NCBI GenBank assembly: GCA_037176725.1
Contig: JAZBRS010000044.1
Span: 2,790,001 to 2,854,000, forward strand
Length of the DNA stretch: 64,000 nucleotides
Direction: 5' to 3'
From: Posidonia oceanica
Lineage: Eukaryota; Streptophyta; Magnoliopsida; Alismatales; Posidoniaceae
Of this stretch, positions 9,115 through 20,281 are shown piece after piece (within the stretch, counting starts at the first letter, position 1; the number at the start of each line of letters is the position of its first letter). The position numbers and the translations under genes were made by a program. A model generated the notes under the pieces. It worked only from the letters and a program-made list of their open reading frames with translations. It had not been told where the DNA came from and did no database searches.

Positions 9115-12068
9115 TGTAGACACTCCGTTTTGGCAACTGTTCGTTAATGGATCTCTTTAGAGGCTTGCTCGGATTGTGGCATGGCAAACTCAACCAAAAC
9201 CCCAAACTTACCCAAACCCTAACCCAGACCTAAATCCCACCTAAACACCACCTAAGCCTACCCAATCGTAAGCCTAAGCCTTAACCTAAGCCAACCCCTA
9301 AGAAAAATCCCTAAAATACACCTAAAACACCTCTAGGACGTTAGACGCTGCCCGTGCCAGCGTCCTACATTGGACGCTACCTGTGCCAGCGTCCTACATT
9401 AGACGTAGCTCAGGTAAGCGTCCAACGCGTCAGCCACAGCAGTGCCTATGGCCCAAGCTCCGCCGCACCCAGGGCCATCCTCCGCGAGCTCCGCCACTCC
9501 TCGTGGACTACCCCACCACCTGGCTTGCCTCAGGAACCGGTCCCTCTCCTTGGAACCGCCCATACAGCCACCACCGACCTCCCACTTACTCGCCGTCCTC
9601 TCCCACTTACTATCGCTACTTACTCGCCGTCACCTCCGGAGGACTTTCGCGACCGCCTACCACCTGCACCACTTACTCGCCGTCCCCTCCAATCTGACGA
9701 CGACCCCCTACCACCGTTCTTCTTGCACAAACTTTGCCGAACAAAACCAATAACCCATTTCATTCCACCGACACAACACCCATTACAGAGAGAAAAACCC
9801 GAGCTCTAGCGATTCCCAAGCCTTCCCAAGTGATCTAGAGAGCTCCCCCTATGCGAGAGAAACCTTCCCGTGCGTTTCCCTAGCCTTCCTGCCACTCATC
9901 CGAGCTCGTCGTCCATCGTCGTCCGTCAACTCCGGCCGGCTGCACACACAAACTCCGGGCTACACACAGGTAGTTTTCTCTTACCTGTAGCTTAGGTATG
10001 CTTGTCATAGTAGGGTGAATCATTTTCTACACTTAGTTCACACTGTATGCTCCTTTTTTTTGCTTGCTCACCAGAGTCCGACGTTGGGTTCGCTGCCCGC
10101 ATGAGGCTGCCGGTTTGTGAGTGTGTGGCAGCCCTTGTCTCGGACCCCACGGCTTGCTTGAGGTCACGGGAAGCTTCCCCACCCTCTTCCTCCTCCGTTC
10201 AACTCATCAGGCCCCGTTCTTGAGCTCCTGGCCATCTCAACGGCAGGTGACGCGAGCGACCGCCGGCGGTCATCGGTGGAGGTGGGGGAAGGGACGCAGG
10301 CCGATTCCTCTCTCCCTCACTGAGCTCCTCCCTCCTCCCTCATCCTCGTGAAGCCTCACAGTCGAGCTTCATGGCTCTCCGGCCTCCTAGATGGTCGGAA
10401 ACGCCATGAACGCCGGCGGCAAGAGGGCGGAGGTGGGTGGAGCAATCCACAAGCCCATTTCTTGCTTTAAATATATGATTGGGTTCATTTTTACTTACTC
10501 TTGCTTACTAGGTAGTTAGTTTTCAATTTTCAATCGATCTGGATGCTGGATCATGCCTGGAAGCACCCCAATCTGTAAGACGCAGGAACTGGTGCGTCTT
10601 ACGTTAGACGCACCCATTCCCAGCGTCTTACGCCTTGCTTGTTCTTTTGGTTTTTTTTTATTTCCTTTTGCAAGTGGGATCAATGTTTTATGATATCTGA
10701 AGTTTGGTGTGTGTTCTTATCATGGATTAATGCATGTCTAGTTAGATTTCATGTTAATCTTGCTTGGTTTTCATCCCTTTTTTCCAAAACTGTATCCCTG
10801 AGTGTAAGACGCAGGATACTGTGCCTCTTATGTAAGATGCACCCTATCCCAGCGTCTTACGCTTCAATTCCCCTTTTTACTTATTTTCATCTGCTAATGT
10901 GTTTTGATTGGTCCTCTGTGGATTAATATGTTGCATGTGTTCCCATGGGCCTCTGATATCATGTTTTAGATCGTATGCTAATGATTTTTTTTGGGGATTC
11001 TTCCCCCCTTTTTTTAAAATAGCCTTCCAAGGTGTTGGACGCTGAGGATCCCAACGTCCTATGTAAGATGCAGGGGATTTCAGTGTCCTACACCCCAGAG
11101 CCTTATTTCCCAATGTTGGCACTTAAAATCTTTTTGGAATGCTTGTTTGAGTTATGAATGCATGTCAGGTTGTTGATTCCTTTCCAATTGCTCTTTGATT
11201 TCCATGTTTCTTTGGTCCTTGCATGCATGCCAGTTTTTTTGTAGGATCTGTGCTCTCTGTGTTGGACACTGTGAACACCTGCATCTTATGTAAGATGCAA
11301 GGTTTGTAGCGTTCAACACCCTAAGTCCGCAGCATCCAGATTTCACGCTCGCTTCTCGTTTTTGCGCTTCGGTCATTGTTTCTTTGGTTATTTAGCTTGG
11401 TTTAATTATCCATAGCTTTCATGTGGCATTAAAATCCACATTTTTCAAAATATGCATGTTTTCTGCAGATTCTTGCTCTTTGTGTTGGACGCAGAGTGTT
11501 CCAGCGTCTTACATAAGACACTGGGTACTCCAGCGTCCAACGCTTTAAAACTTACTGCACCTTGTTTTTTAGCACAGTTTTCAATCCAAATGTCGTTTCC
11601 GCCTTTGGTTGCTTCCACGTGTATGTTCCAGCATCCAAGCATGTGGTTTGATACTGACTTTCTAGTTTTATGCTTTGTTTTGTTTCCCTAACTCGCTTAT
11701 CACTTTATCGTGGCGTTTTAACTTTAATTAGCCATTTTGGCATGGTTTTGCTAAGCTTTGCATGGTTTATAATTGCATGTTGCATACTGCTCTCGGGTGA
11801 ACATAAATCGACGTTACATGCCAACATTAGCCACACAAGAGTAGATTGGCCAAGAAAGACCGACTTCCTCGGACGTGTCGGGGGTGCCTAACACCTTTTC
11901 CGTACGTAACAAGAGTCCTTACCCTTTCTCTGAACCGCATTGACCTTGTGTCATACACTTGGATCAGATTTACATGTTTTAACTGCATGAGTTTCTTTGC
12001 ATATTTTTGCATAACAGTTTTCCTAGTCTTCCGGCTTTTTAATAGATTAGGTGGCGACTCCATGTCTT
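9115..12068 (+). mobile_element. 3' LTR (about 2.95 kb) of the array-bearing Tat-like element, cut by a copia insertion
   Basis: It starts TGTAGACACTCCGTTTTGGC after a polypurine tract. Motifs near its right end (GTGTCGGGGGTGCCTAACACCTT at about 11875 and TTAGGTGGCGACTCC at about 12047) match the solo LTR at 4558-6904, which continues about 100 bp beyond that point. Here the rest is replaced by the copia LTR at 12069, so the LTR end is missing. Contents in order: CCTAAGCC-like short repeats (9195-9340), palindromic GACGTT/AACGTC-type words (9338-9445), GC-rich text, and a 228-bp tandem repeat with palindromes (10560-11560). The LTR at 63642 is from the same family. Confidence 0.7.
10560..11560 (+). 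repeat. LTR-internal tandem repeat, about 228 bp, each copy with a palindrome cluster
   Basis: Clusters of about 62 bp start near 10575, 10803, 11032, 11262 and 11482, a spacing of 220-230 bp. Each has four arms, read as GTAAGACGC, GCGTCTTAC, GTTAGACGC and GCGTCTTAC or diverged versions, with 6-12 bp between arms. The sequence between clusters is AT-rich and only loosely conserved (GTTTTCAT, CATGTTTT and ATGCATG words recur). It is probably an old internal amplification inside the LTR. Confidence 0.7.
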
Positions 12069-13280
12069 TGTTAGGATCGAGTGGCTACTCTAAAGCAGGG
12101 GTGAATAGAGTATTTAAAGTTTATAAGGAATTTAAACAATTTTAAACATACAATGAGAAATATTCAAATAAATGATCTCAGATAAGCAATTTGAATATTG
12201 AATTATAACAAGCATAGAAGGAGATAATAGACAATGAGATAAGACACAATCAATATATAGTGGTTTAGCCAACCCAGCCTAGTTCACTCCCAGATCCCTT
12301 CTGGAGTTCCCTTAATCTTATCAACGTAAATGCACTTACTTGATGAAGATAAAAGCTTTCTCTGCAAAACCCGCAGAACCCTTCTCACAGCTAGAGAAAT
12401 ATCCTCCTTGATTACAATAGTCTTACAAGTAGTGTCTCTTTTGATCTCCCAACAGAATTATCACTAGGAATCTCTTTTTGGCTAACTTGGGAGTATTCTC
12501 ACTAAATAGGATCTTTGAGCTTAGCAAATGGGTAGTACAAGATAGTATGAGTGTTGGTCTGTCTTAGGGGGTCCTATTTATAGGTATAGCAAGACCCAAA
12601 GCTGTGTCTAACGGATAGCTCAACGTTCATAAACGACTAGTATAAATGGTATACCGAAATCAATCAGTCAATCGAAAATCTCCAACGTTCGACTAAATCG
12701 GTATTCCGGTTTGAAACGGTATTCCGATAATAATCTTAGCTGTAGATCACACTAGCGGTGTACCGGTGGGATTCAATGGTTTAGACACTTTCCAGATTTC
12801 GGTATTCCGATAGAGATCGGTATTCTGTTTTGGCTCAACGGTCATATTTAAATGAATATTTCACTGTAGCCTTTTATCCCTGGATAACGGTATATCGGTG
12901 AGAATCGGTTTTCCATTTCTTACCTAACTTCTAAGCCTTTGGGATATTCTAAGTGTTTTCCTTTGGTTTAGGTATGGATATTTTTGGGATGTCTTGGGAG
13001 ATCTTTTACATCCTTTCTTAGAGTACAATAATGAAGAAAAATTTGCATACAAATTATTACAACATGAATGATATTGTCTTGATCTTTCTTCTTGTCTTCA
13101 TGTAGTCTCTGATGTAGAATTCTCTTCTGCATTCCATGCTTTACTTGGTATTCTTCAAGGATTGACTTTCCTCAGATATTCCATCTATCTTAAAATCAAC
13201 TGAAGAGTATTTCCTCAAGTAATATCATTAGTTTCATTTGTTATCATCAAAATTAAATATATCATAGATATTTTTCAACA
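12069..13280 (-). mobile_element. 3' LTR of the copia element
   Basis: On the plus strand it runs from TGTTAGGATCGAG (12069) to TTTTTCAACA (13280). Read in element orientation it starts TGTTGAAAAATATC and ends CTCGATCCTAACA, with TGTT/AACA ends. Length is 1,212 bp. At 12600-12910 there are many CGGTATACCG-like words (GGTATACCG, CGGTATTCCG, CGGTGTACCGG). Clustered short palindromes in LTRs are a known Sirevirus feature. A left-side target duplication cannot be confirmed because the other end is lost. Confidence 0.85.
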
Positions 13281-13296
13281 ATCTCCTCCTTTTTGA
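13281..13296 (-). other. Polypurine tract of the copia element
   Basis: In element orientation the tract reads AAAAAGGAGGAGAT and directly abuts the LTR start TGTTGAAA. This is the usual plant copia arrangement for plus-strand priming and fixes the LTR boundary at 13280. Confidence 0.85.
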
Positions 13297-14005
13297 TGAT
13301 GACAAAACAATATATAAACATATTCATAATTTTCTCCCATTGTCAGTAAGCATACAACAAATTTGATAGAATAAACATTTGAGTAATTTTTCAAGTTTGT
13401 ATAATTGCTCCCCCTTATTATAAGCCTAGATAAGCATGGATTATATTGATGCTTTTTATTTTCATGCTCCCCCTTACTATAGGCTTTAATTCAAAAATAT
13501 GTATGTTAATTTTTCTCTCCCTTTTTGTCATAATACAAAAAGTTTCAGTTTAAACCATAATATATTTATAATCAGGCCTTTACGCCTCATTCAATCTAAG
13601 AAAATGTTTCAAAATGGAATAATTTTCTATAGTTATACATTAAAAGAGATAGACAAATACATTTATATTGATCAAAATGAATGTCAAATTTGGCAATCAA
13701 GTATTCCTTTGAGATATCATGAGTAATCTGAACTCAGAGTCTTATAACCATTTAAGATATCAATCAGATATTTTAATTTCCTTCATTTTCAAGTTAACAT
13801 TATTACTGTTTCTAAGTAATATGTCTAGAATCTAAGATCATTCATATAGCATAACACATAACACAAATTCCTCAACATTCCATGTCATATAAGAAATGAT
13901 AATGTCACAATATATGACTAAATACATGCCAAAAAATAAGAAGAAATACATAATAGAAGAGAGGAAATAATCCAATCATTGGCTGGAGGGTGGAGGCGGA
14001 TGTCC
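13297..14005 (-). other. AT-rich non-coding 3' region of the copia element
   Basis: Between the end of the extra ORF and the polypurine tract. It is AT-rich, with short words such as CTCCCCCTTA repeated at about 13407 and 13467. No open frame here looks like a gene. Confidence 0.5.
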
Positions 14006-15108
14006 TTAGAGATATCTCAGAATCTCCGAATGTTGATCTTCCATTGTCTTTTGAATTCTCATCTGCCAGTCATCCACACTGTTTTGCAAGTTGTCAACTT
14101 TATTTTGCCATTCAACGTTGGCCGTAAAATTTGCCCCCTGACGGAGTTTGAACTCTTCTATTTCTTTTCTCAGTTTCTCTATTTCTTCTTTATTAGTATC
14201 CTCTTCTTCGTCTTCAGAACTCTCAACATGAGGTACTTGAGAGCTTAAGGAAGATGGACGGACACTTTTAAGAGCATTTGCTCTCTCTAGAGCTTTCTCC
14301 ATCCTATCTATGGCGATACTGTCTATGGGTCGGGTTCTGATAGGAAGAGATGGTTCATTACTTAATAGTACATCAAAATGAATGAATAGATATGTGAGGA
14401 GGGGTCTATAAAATAGTTTGGTTTTAATATGTGTCATATGGTGGACTATGACACGAGCCCAATTTACAGGGACATTTTTCATTATTGCATATACAGCTTT
14501 ACAAGTCATGCTACTTAACTCATCAAAATGTTCTTTCTTTTGAATGATGTTAGCAGTAAGAATATATGCGATTATTCTAGCTATCCTAGACAATTGATTT
14601 ATTTTGTTGGGAGTAAAGGTACTCTTTTTATTTAAAGAGATGGTTTTATTTATTTCTAGATAATTTAAACCTAATTCCTCAACAGATAAGGTGATGTCTA
14701 TTCCTAAGGATGGAATTTTTAGCAATTGTCCTATAAGAACTTCATCAAATGTCATATCTTTTCCTAATAGGTAGGAATCATAGGTGTCAGCTGAAGTTAC
14801 TAAGTTGGCATAGAATTGTGGCACAAAGTGTGGATAGTACTGAAGATCGCCAATAGATACTAGGAATGGAGTTAAGACTGAGCTTGAAAGAGAGAGTCTA
14901 TGTCACCTAAAGTGTTGAAATCTACCTTCCAACCGGTGAGGACTTCTCTGTTGGCATAACGCTCCCGGTGAACCTTCATGGCTTCCTCATCGACGAAATG
15001 CAGAAACTTGTGTCCATGGGTGTGGTCAGCTTCGAAGGAGTCGCCGGAGTGAGCGACGGACGAAGCTTTTCTTTTGGGTTTTTGGGCAAAGCTCTTCTTG
15101 GGTGCCAT
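14006..15108 (-). pseudogene. Extra ORF of the copia element, plant-transposon-protein-like, frameshifted
   Basis: The start ATG is at 15108. It is followed by a basic Lys/Ser-rich N-terminus (MAPKKSFAQ...) and an ERYANRE..GW.VDF-like segment. These resemble the plant domain often annotated 'putative plant transposon protein' in dicot retrotransposons; this is my recollection of the family, not a search. The frame breaks between about 14824 and 14872, and the second part (14824-14006) continues with an all-helical middle, an acidic Ser/Glu patch (SSEDEEEDTNKEE) and a C-terminal coiled coil. It has no visible signal peptide or membrane segment, so 'env-like' would describe position only. It has its own TATA box and a gene-like leader. 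Its role is unknown. Confidence 0.6.
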
Positions 15109-15197
15109 TTGTTGAGGAAGAGGACAGAGAGACGACGACGAAGGGTGTTTGAGAAGGGGAGAAGGAGGACAGAGAGACACCGGAGGAAGGAGGAGGA

Positions 15198-15275
15198 TTA
15201 GGGTTTGCGAGCGGAGGTAGAAGCTTAGGGTTGGAAGGATGTGTCGGCCAAAAATGGAAGATGGAGTATATATAG
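15198..15275 (-). promoter_or_regulatory. Promoter-like region of the extra ORF: TATA box and telo-box
   Basis: On the minus strand a TATA box (CTATATATAC, 15266-15275) lies about 160 bp upstream of the ATG at 15108. A telo-box (AAACCCTAA, 15198-15206) sits in the pyrimidine-rich leader, followed by TCCTCC and CTCTCTGTCCTC stretches. This is the layout of plant housekeeping promoters, unlike the AT-rich element sequence around it. Confidence 0.5.
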
Positions 15276-15389
15276 GAAACATTGAACCCTAGGTTTTACA
15301 ACCGAAAAAATGATTTTAAAATGAAAAACGGTATACCGAAAACGGAACGGTATTCCGCTTTGTTCGATATAAAATAATAACTCATTCTT

Positions 15390-15760
15390 CCAGAGCAAAA
15401 TGATCTTCCAAATCAGGGTGATTTTCGGAAAACCGGTCCAAAATGAACTTCCGAATCAGGGATTTTCGGAAAATCGGTCCAAAATGAACTTCCGAAACAG
15501 AGATTTTCTAAAAACTAGTGAATATCGATTTATCGAAAAATTTGCAGAATTTTGCTTTCTGAATAACCGGTAGATCGGAACAAAATGTTCCTCCAAAACA
15601 GGGATTTTCGGAAAATCGGTCAAAAATGAACTTCCGAATCAGAGATTTTCGAAAAACCGTTCAAAAATAAACTTCCGAATCAGGGATTTTCAGAAAATCA
15701 TTCAAAAATGAACTTCCAAAACAGGGATTTTCGGAAAACCATTCAAAATCAGAGATTCAA
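15390..15760 (-). repeat. About 42-bp tandem repeats between RNase H and the extra ORF
   Basis: About seven to eight imperfect copies of a unit containing CAAAATGAACTTCCGAA, CAGGGATTTTCGGAAAA and TCGGTC. Each unit carries the inverted pair TTCCGAA/TTCGGAA, 9 bp apart. CGGTATACCG palindromes flank the block (15333-15357 and 15780-15816), the same word as in the LTR. Confidence 0.75.
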
Positions 15761-15944
15761 AAATCTGTCAAATTTTATACAAAAATCGGTAAACCGATGA
15801 ATTTCGGTATACCGAATTTGATCTCTGTTCAAAAAATATATATTTTAATTTTTATTCAAGATCACATATCTTGCATAAACCTAGATGTCTTCTAATTTTT
15901 ACAAATTGGGATTCGTCTAGAGGTTTAGTAAATATATCTGTTAA

Positions 15945-18883
15945 CTAGTCACTTGTGGATATAAATTCTAATTTTATATTGCTGTTTGCAACATGATCTC
16001 TTAAGAAGTGGTGTCTAACTTCAATGTGTTTAGTTCTTGAATGATTTACAGGATTTTTAGAGAGATTAATTGCACTTGTATTATCACACATTATAGGTGT
16101 TGTGTTAAATGTTAAGTTAAAATCTTTTAAGGTTTGTTTCATCCATAATATTTGGACACAGCAATATCCAGCTGCGATGTATTCTGCTTCAGTAGTGGAT
16201 AAGGCAACACTATTTTGTTTCTTGCTAAACCAAGAAACCAATGAATGTCCTAAAAATTGACAAGTTCCACTAGTGCTCTTTCTATCAGTCTTACATCCAG
16301 CACAATCAGCATCACTATATCCTATTAATTCTAAGTTTGTATTTTTAGGATAGAATAGACCTAATTCTGTAGTTCCATGTAGATATCTAAATATTCTTTT
16401 AATTACAATTAGATGAGATTCCTTAGGTGCAGCTTGATATCTAGCACAAAGACAGACACTAAACATAATGTCTAGTCTACTCGTAGTTAAATATAAGAGA
16501 CAACCAATCATGTCTCTATACATATTTTGATCTACATTTTTCTCATTTTCATCCTTATCTAACTTAGTATTTGTACTCATAGGTGTTTTGGCTTCCTTTA
16601 AATTTTCCATTCCAAATCTTTTCAACAATTCTTTTGTATATTTTTCTTGGAAGATAAATATTTCTTTATTCATTTGTTTTACTTGAAACCCAAGAAAATA
16701 ATTTTACTCTCCCAGCATGCTCATTTCAAATTCCTTTTGCATAATGTTTGAGAATTCTTCACATAGTTTTTCATTTGTTGACCCAAATATGATATCATCA
16801 ACATAGATTTGGATTAACAGAATGCCTTTTTCATTCTTCTTGATAAATAGAGTTGTATCAGCAACTCCAATAACAAAATCATTTTCAATTAAAAATTTCT
16901 TTAACCTATCATACCACGCTCTAGGAGCTTGCTTTAGTCCGTAAAGTGCTTTGTTTAATTTGAATACATGATCTGTATATACTTCATTTTCAAATCCAGG
17001 GAGTTGTTTCACATATACTTCTTCCTCAATTACCCCATTCAAAAATGCACTTTTAACATCCATTTGATATAATTTAAAGTTCATGCAACTTGCATAAGCT
17101 AATAACATCCTAATGGATTCTAATCTAGCTACTAGGGCATAAGTTTCATCAAAGTCTATTCTTTCTTCTTGATTATACCATTGTGCTACTGATCTAGCCT
17201 TATTTTTAACTATCCTTCCTGATTCATCTAGTTTATTTCTGAAAATTCATTTTGTCCCAATTATTAGATGATCTTTTGGTTTTGGAACTAATTCCCAAAT
17301 ATTATTTCTTTTAAATTGATTTAACTCTTTATTCATAGCAATCATCCAATATTCATCATTGCAAGTCTCATTAACATTTTTTGGCTCAATGGATGAAATG
17401 AATACATAGGTGGCACATTCGTGATCCAATTTGGATCTGGTCAATATTCCCTTGGAAATATCTCCAATGATTTGTTCCTTAGGGTGATCATGAACAAATT
17501 GCTAGTTAGATGTATTGATATCAGTTTCTTCTAATTTAGGTGTGTTTTCATTATTTTCAAGATTAGTTACTTGATCATTATTTACTTTATTTTCAAGATT
17601 TATAATTTTAATCCTATTTTCATCAAAGTTTACATGCATTGATTCTTCTATAATAAGTGTTCTTTTGTTATATATTCTGTATGCCTTGCTTCTAGAGGAA
17701 TATCCAAGAAATATTCCTTCATCAGATTTAGGATCAAATTTGTCCAAATTATCTTTAGTGTTCAAAATAAAGCATTTGCAACCAAAAACCTTGAAATATG
17801 AAATAGTTGGAGTCTTGCAACACCAAAGCTCAAAACGAGTTTTATTTAAAGTAAGTCTATGTAAAACTCTATTTAAAATATAGCAAGCTGTATTGACAAC
17901 TTCGGCCCAGAAATGCTTAGGTAAATTGTTTTCACAAAGCATATCCTAGCCATTTCTTGCAATGTTCTATTTTTCCTTTCAACAACTCCATTTTGCTGTA
18001 GAGTCCTAGGAAAAGAGAAATTATGTTAAAAACAATTTTCTACACAAAAACTTTCGAAAACCTCATTTTCAAATTCTCCTCCATGGTCACTTCTTATCTT
18101 AATAATACTTTTCCCCTTTTCATTTTGAACAATTTTGCAAAACTTTTGAAATTCAGAAAACACATCATTTTTATTTGTCAAAAATAATACTCATGTAAAT
18201 CTCGAAAAATCATCTACTAAAACAAAAGCATATCTTTTACCTCCTAGACTTAAGGTTCTACTAGGCCCAAATAAATCGATATGAATTAGTTCCAATGGTT
18301 TGGAAGTAGAAATCATTTCTTTAGTTTTGAAGAAAGATTTAATTTGTTTTCCATATTAGCATACATCACATAATCTATCCTTTTTGAAATCGATTTTTGG
18401 CAAACTATGAATAAAATCACATTTGGATAATTTAGATAATTGTCCCATACTGGCATGACCAAGTCTTCTATGCCATAGCCAAGTATCATCATTTGTAGAA
18501 GCTACACATGATATTATTTTATTTGTTTTATAGGATATTTTAATTTTATATACATTATGTTTTCTATTTCTAGTAAATATTATTTTGTTTGCAGTTGATT
18601 CAAAGATTATGCATTCTTTCTTATCAAATAAAACTTTATAACCAATATCACATAATTAACTAATGCTAATCAAATTATGTTTTAAACCATCAACTAATAA
18701 CACAGTTTTAATAGAAGGGTTGTTAGGATTACCTACACTTCCTATCTCGACAATTGTCCCTTTAACATTATCTCCGAATGTGACTATTCCTTCGTCTTTG
18801 GACTTAAAAGTGCTCAGGAGATTATGATCTCCGGCTAAGTGACGAGAATAACCACTATCCAAGATCCACTTTGAGTTCATCAT
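15945..18883 (-). pseudogene. copia pol: protease, integrase, reverse transcriptase, RNase H (decayed)
   Basis: Protease at 18883-18656 has WILDSGYSRH; the usual motif is DSGCSRH, so Cys is replaced by Tyr. Integrase spans about 18650-17502, with a GAG-pre WHRRLGHASM segment, a histidine/cysteine-rich N-part with an in-frame TAA (18356-18358), and the C-terminal KVFGCKCF...FLGYS motif. Reverse transcriptase at 17444-16704 has LYGLKQAPRAWYD and the catalytic YVDDIIFG. RNase H at 16673-15945 has GYSDADCAGCKTDRKSTSG and ALSTTEAEYIA. Breaks near 17942, 17470-17502, 17108-17247 and 16673-16704 separate the open parts. The domain order and motifs are those of Ty1/copia. Nonfunctional as it stands. 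Confidence 0.9.
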
Positions 18884-18887
18884 GTTC

Positions 18888-19556
18888 CTACATTAGATGA
18901 CAACAAAGTTTTAGATACCCATATTTTGGTAGGACGGATTCTACTATTGTCAAATCTATCCCTTGTACCCATTTGAATGGATTTGGTTTCTTTACTACAA
19001 AAATGTATTTCTCATGCATAGTTTCTCTAATAAATCCATTTTTATATGGTTTATCCTTAAAAGATGAATAATCAATACCTTGTTTGTACATTGAAGGTCT
19101 TTGACTAGATAATAATAAATCTAGATTTTGTTTTCCCTTTGTAAATTTTACAACAGTGTTAAAAGGATCATTACTCTTATCTTTTAAAGTTTTTATATCT
19201 TTTTCTAAATTTGAAATTTTAAATCTCATATGTTTTAGAACCATGTTTAATTCTGTGTTCTTGAGACTTAGATCTTCATTTTCAAACATTAATTTTTCTC
19301 CTTCATTTATAAGTATGTCATTTTTCTTTACTAAATCTTCATTTTGTTGATTTAGATGTTTTGATGATGATTTTAGAGTTTTATATTTTTCATATAAATC
19401 ATTAAAGACATCTAGCAGTTCTTCCATATCATCATTTTGGGAGCTTTTTTTTTGTGCCATGAAGCACATATTTGCTCTTTCAATATCAAAAAATGATTCT
19501 TTATCAGATGAAGAGTCAGTCTCATCCCAAGTACCTTGAAGAATCTTTTTCTTAGG
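18888..19556 (-). pseudogene. copia gag C-terminal remnant
   Basis: The open frame reads from a Lys-rich GRPKKKILQGTWDE segment (near 19550) through an acidic Asp/Ser stretch, CFMAQKK, and a long Leu/Lys/Glu/Asn heptad-like coiled coil, ending at 18888. A basic stretch, then T/W-DE acidic residues, then C-LMA and coiled coil, is the usual region between the gag zinc knuckle and protease of Sirevirus-like gag-pol. The zinc knuckle and everything upstream are missing. The open frame continuing to 19760 reads into host sequence and is not gag. Confidence 0.7.
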
Positions 19557-20281
19557 TCTTCCATCTAACGCCCCACAAAGATCAACGTTCATGAAAAGGG
19601 AGAATTTTGAGAACCAAAGGTGCGACAAAAGATCTCTGGATCCTAGCTCTAGGGTTTGGCATTGTCCCAAATCTGCAACATATCGATTGCTCAATTTGGT
19701 CTGCTGCATTATTATCTGTATATGATAGAAAAAAGGCTGCAGTTTGTAGAGTGGTACCATAGTTGTTCTTCTTTTGATAAGTGATAGCTGTGCATGTTCA
19801 ATGTATTCTGTTGAGATGCCAGTAGTTGATTACAGATCCTTTTTCTTGCTTTTTTCCTTGCAGTGGAATCTCCATCAATTTGGTTTTGGGTGAGCAAAAC
19901 TTGGTTTTTTTTTTTCCCTTTCTTCTTTCAATTGAATGTAGACCATCTGTATTTTATGACCTTCCCATGAAGATCTGATCCCATTGTTTATTTTGTTGTT
20001 TCCCAATTGGATGTAAGTCATCTATCTTTGTGATCCCCTTTCTGTTGGGCTGTGATTAGAAGTGATGAACGTTAGTACAAAAGTTGATTTCTTTCTTCAT
20101 TCCATCAGATTGGTTTTTTTTTCTCATGTGCAAAAAATTATTCCTTTATTCAATTGAATGTGAATTATTGTTTTTTTTAGAAATTGGGTTCTTAATGTGT
20201 TCCCTTGTAGTTTCATCATTAAAAGTTCTCCAGATTCTGTGTTTTGATAAGCGTTGTTCTACAGATCGTAGTTGATTTGAC
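19557..20281 (+). promoter_or_regulatory. Upstream region and 5' leader of host gene 1
   Basis: Sequence between the broken end of the copia element and the ATG of host gene 1. No homology to the transposon is seen. It contains several T-rich stretches (19905-19920, 20108-20118, 20170-20178). I cannot place a TATA box or a transcription start with confidence, and a 5' leader intron is possible. The copia break lies only about 0.7 kb from the start codon, so any more distal native promoter has been displaced. Confidence 0.4.

Larger units (their letters stand above)
12069..19556 (-). mobile_element. 5'-truncated Sirevirus-like Ty1/copia retrotransposon
   Basis: Minus-strand order from high to low coordinates is gag remnant, protease, integrase, reverse transcriptase, RNase H, extra ORF, polypurine tract, 3' LTR. 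This PR-IN-RT-RH order defines Ty1/copia, and an extra ORF between RNase H and the 3' LTR is typical of the Sirevirus (SIRE/Maximus) lineage. The 5' LTR, the leader and the gag N-terminal part are missing: element sequence stops near 19556 and unrelated sequence upstream of host gene 1 begins. Frameshifts and stops are scattered along pol, so it is a dead copy. It inserted into the LTR at 9115, whose last part is also lost, so a deletion has probably joined this locus to host gene 1. Confidence 0.85.

Noticed and set aside
9195..9340. Interstitial telomere repeat (CCCTAAA-like words)
   Set aside because: The words are irregular CCTAAGCC/ACCTAAACC variants, not a regular 7-bp telomere repeat, and the same text is part of the LTR at 63642.
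19557..19897. Continuation of the copia gag frame to 19760 and the frame at 19712-19897
   Set aside because: Similarity to gag stops near 19556; beyond that the frames read through the upstream region of host gene 1.
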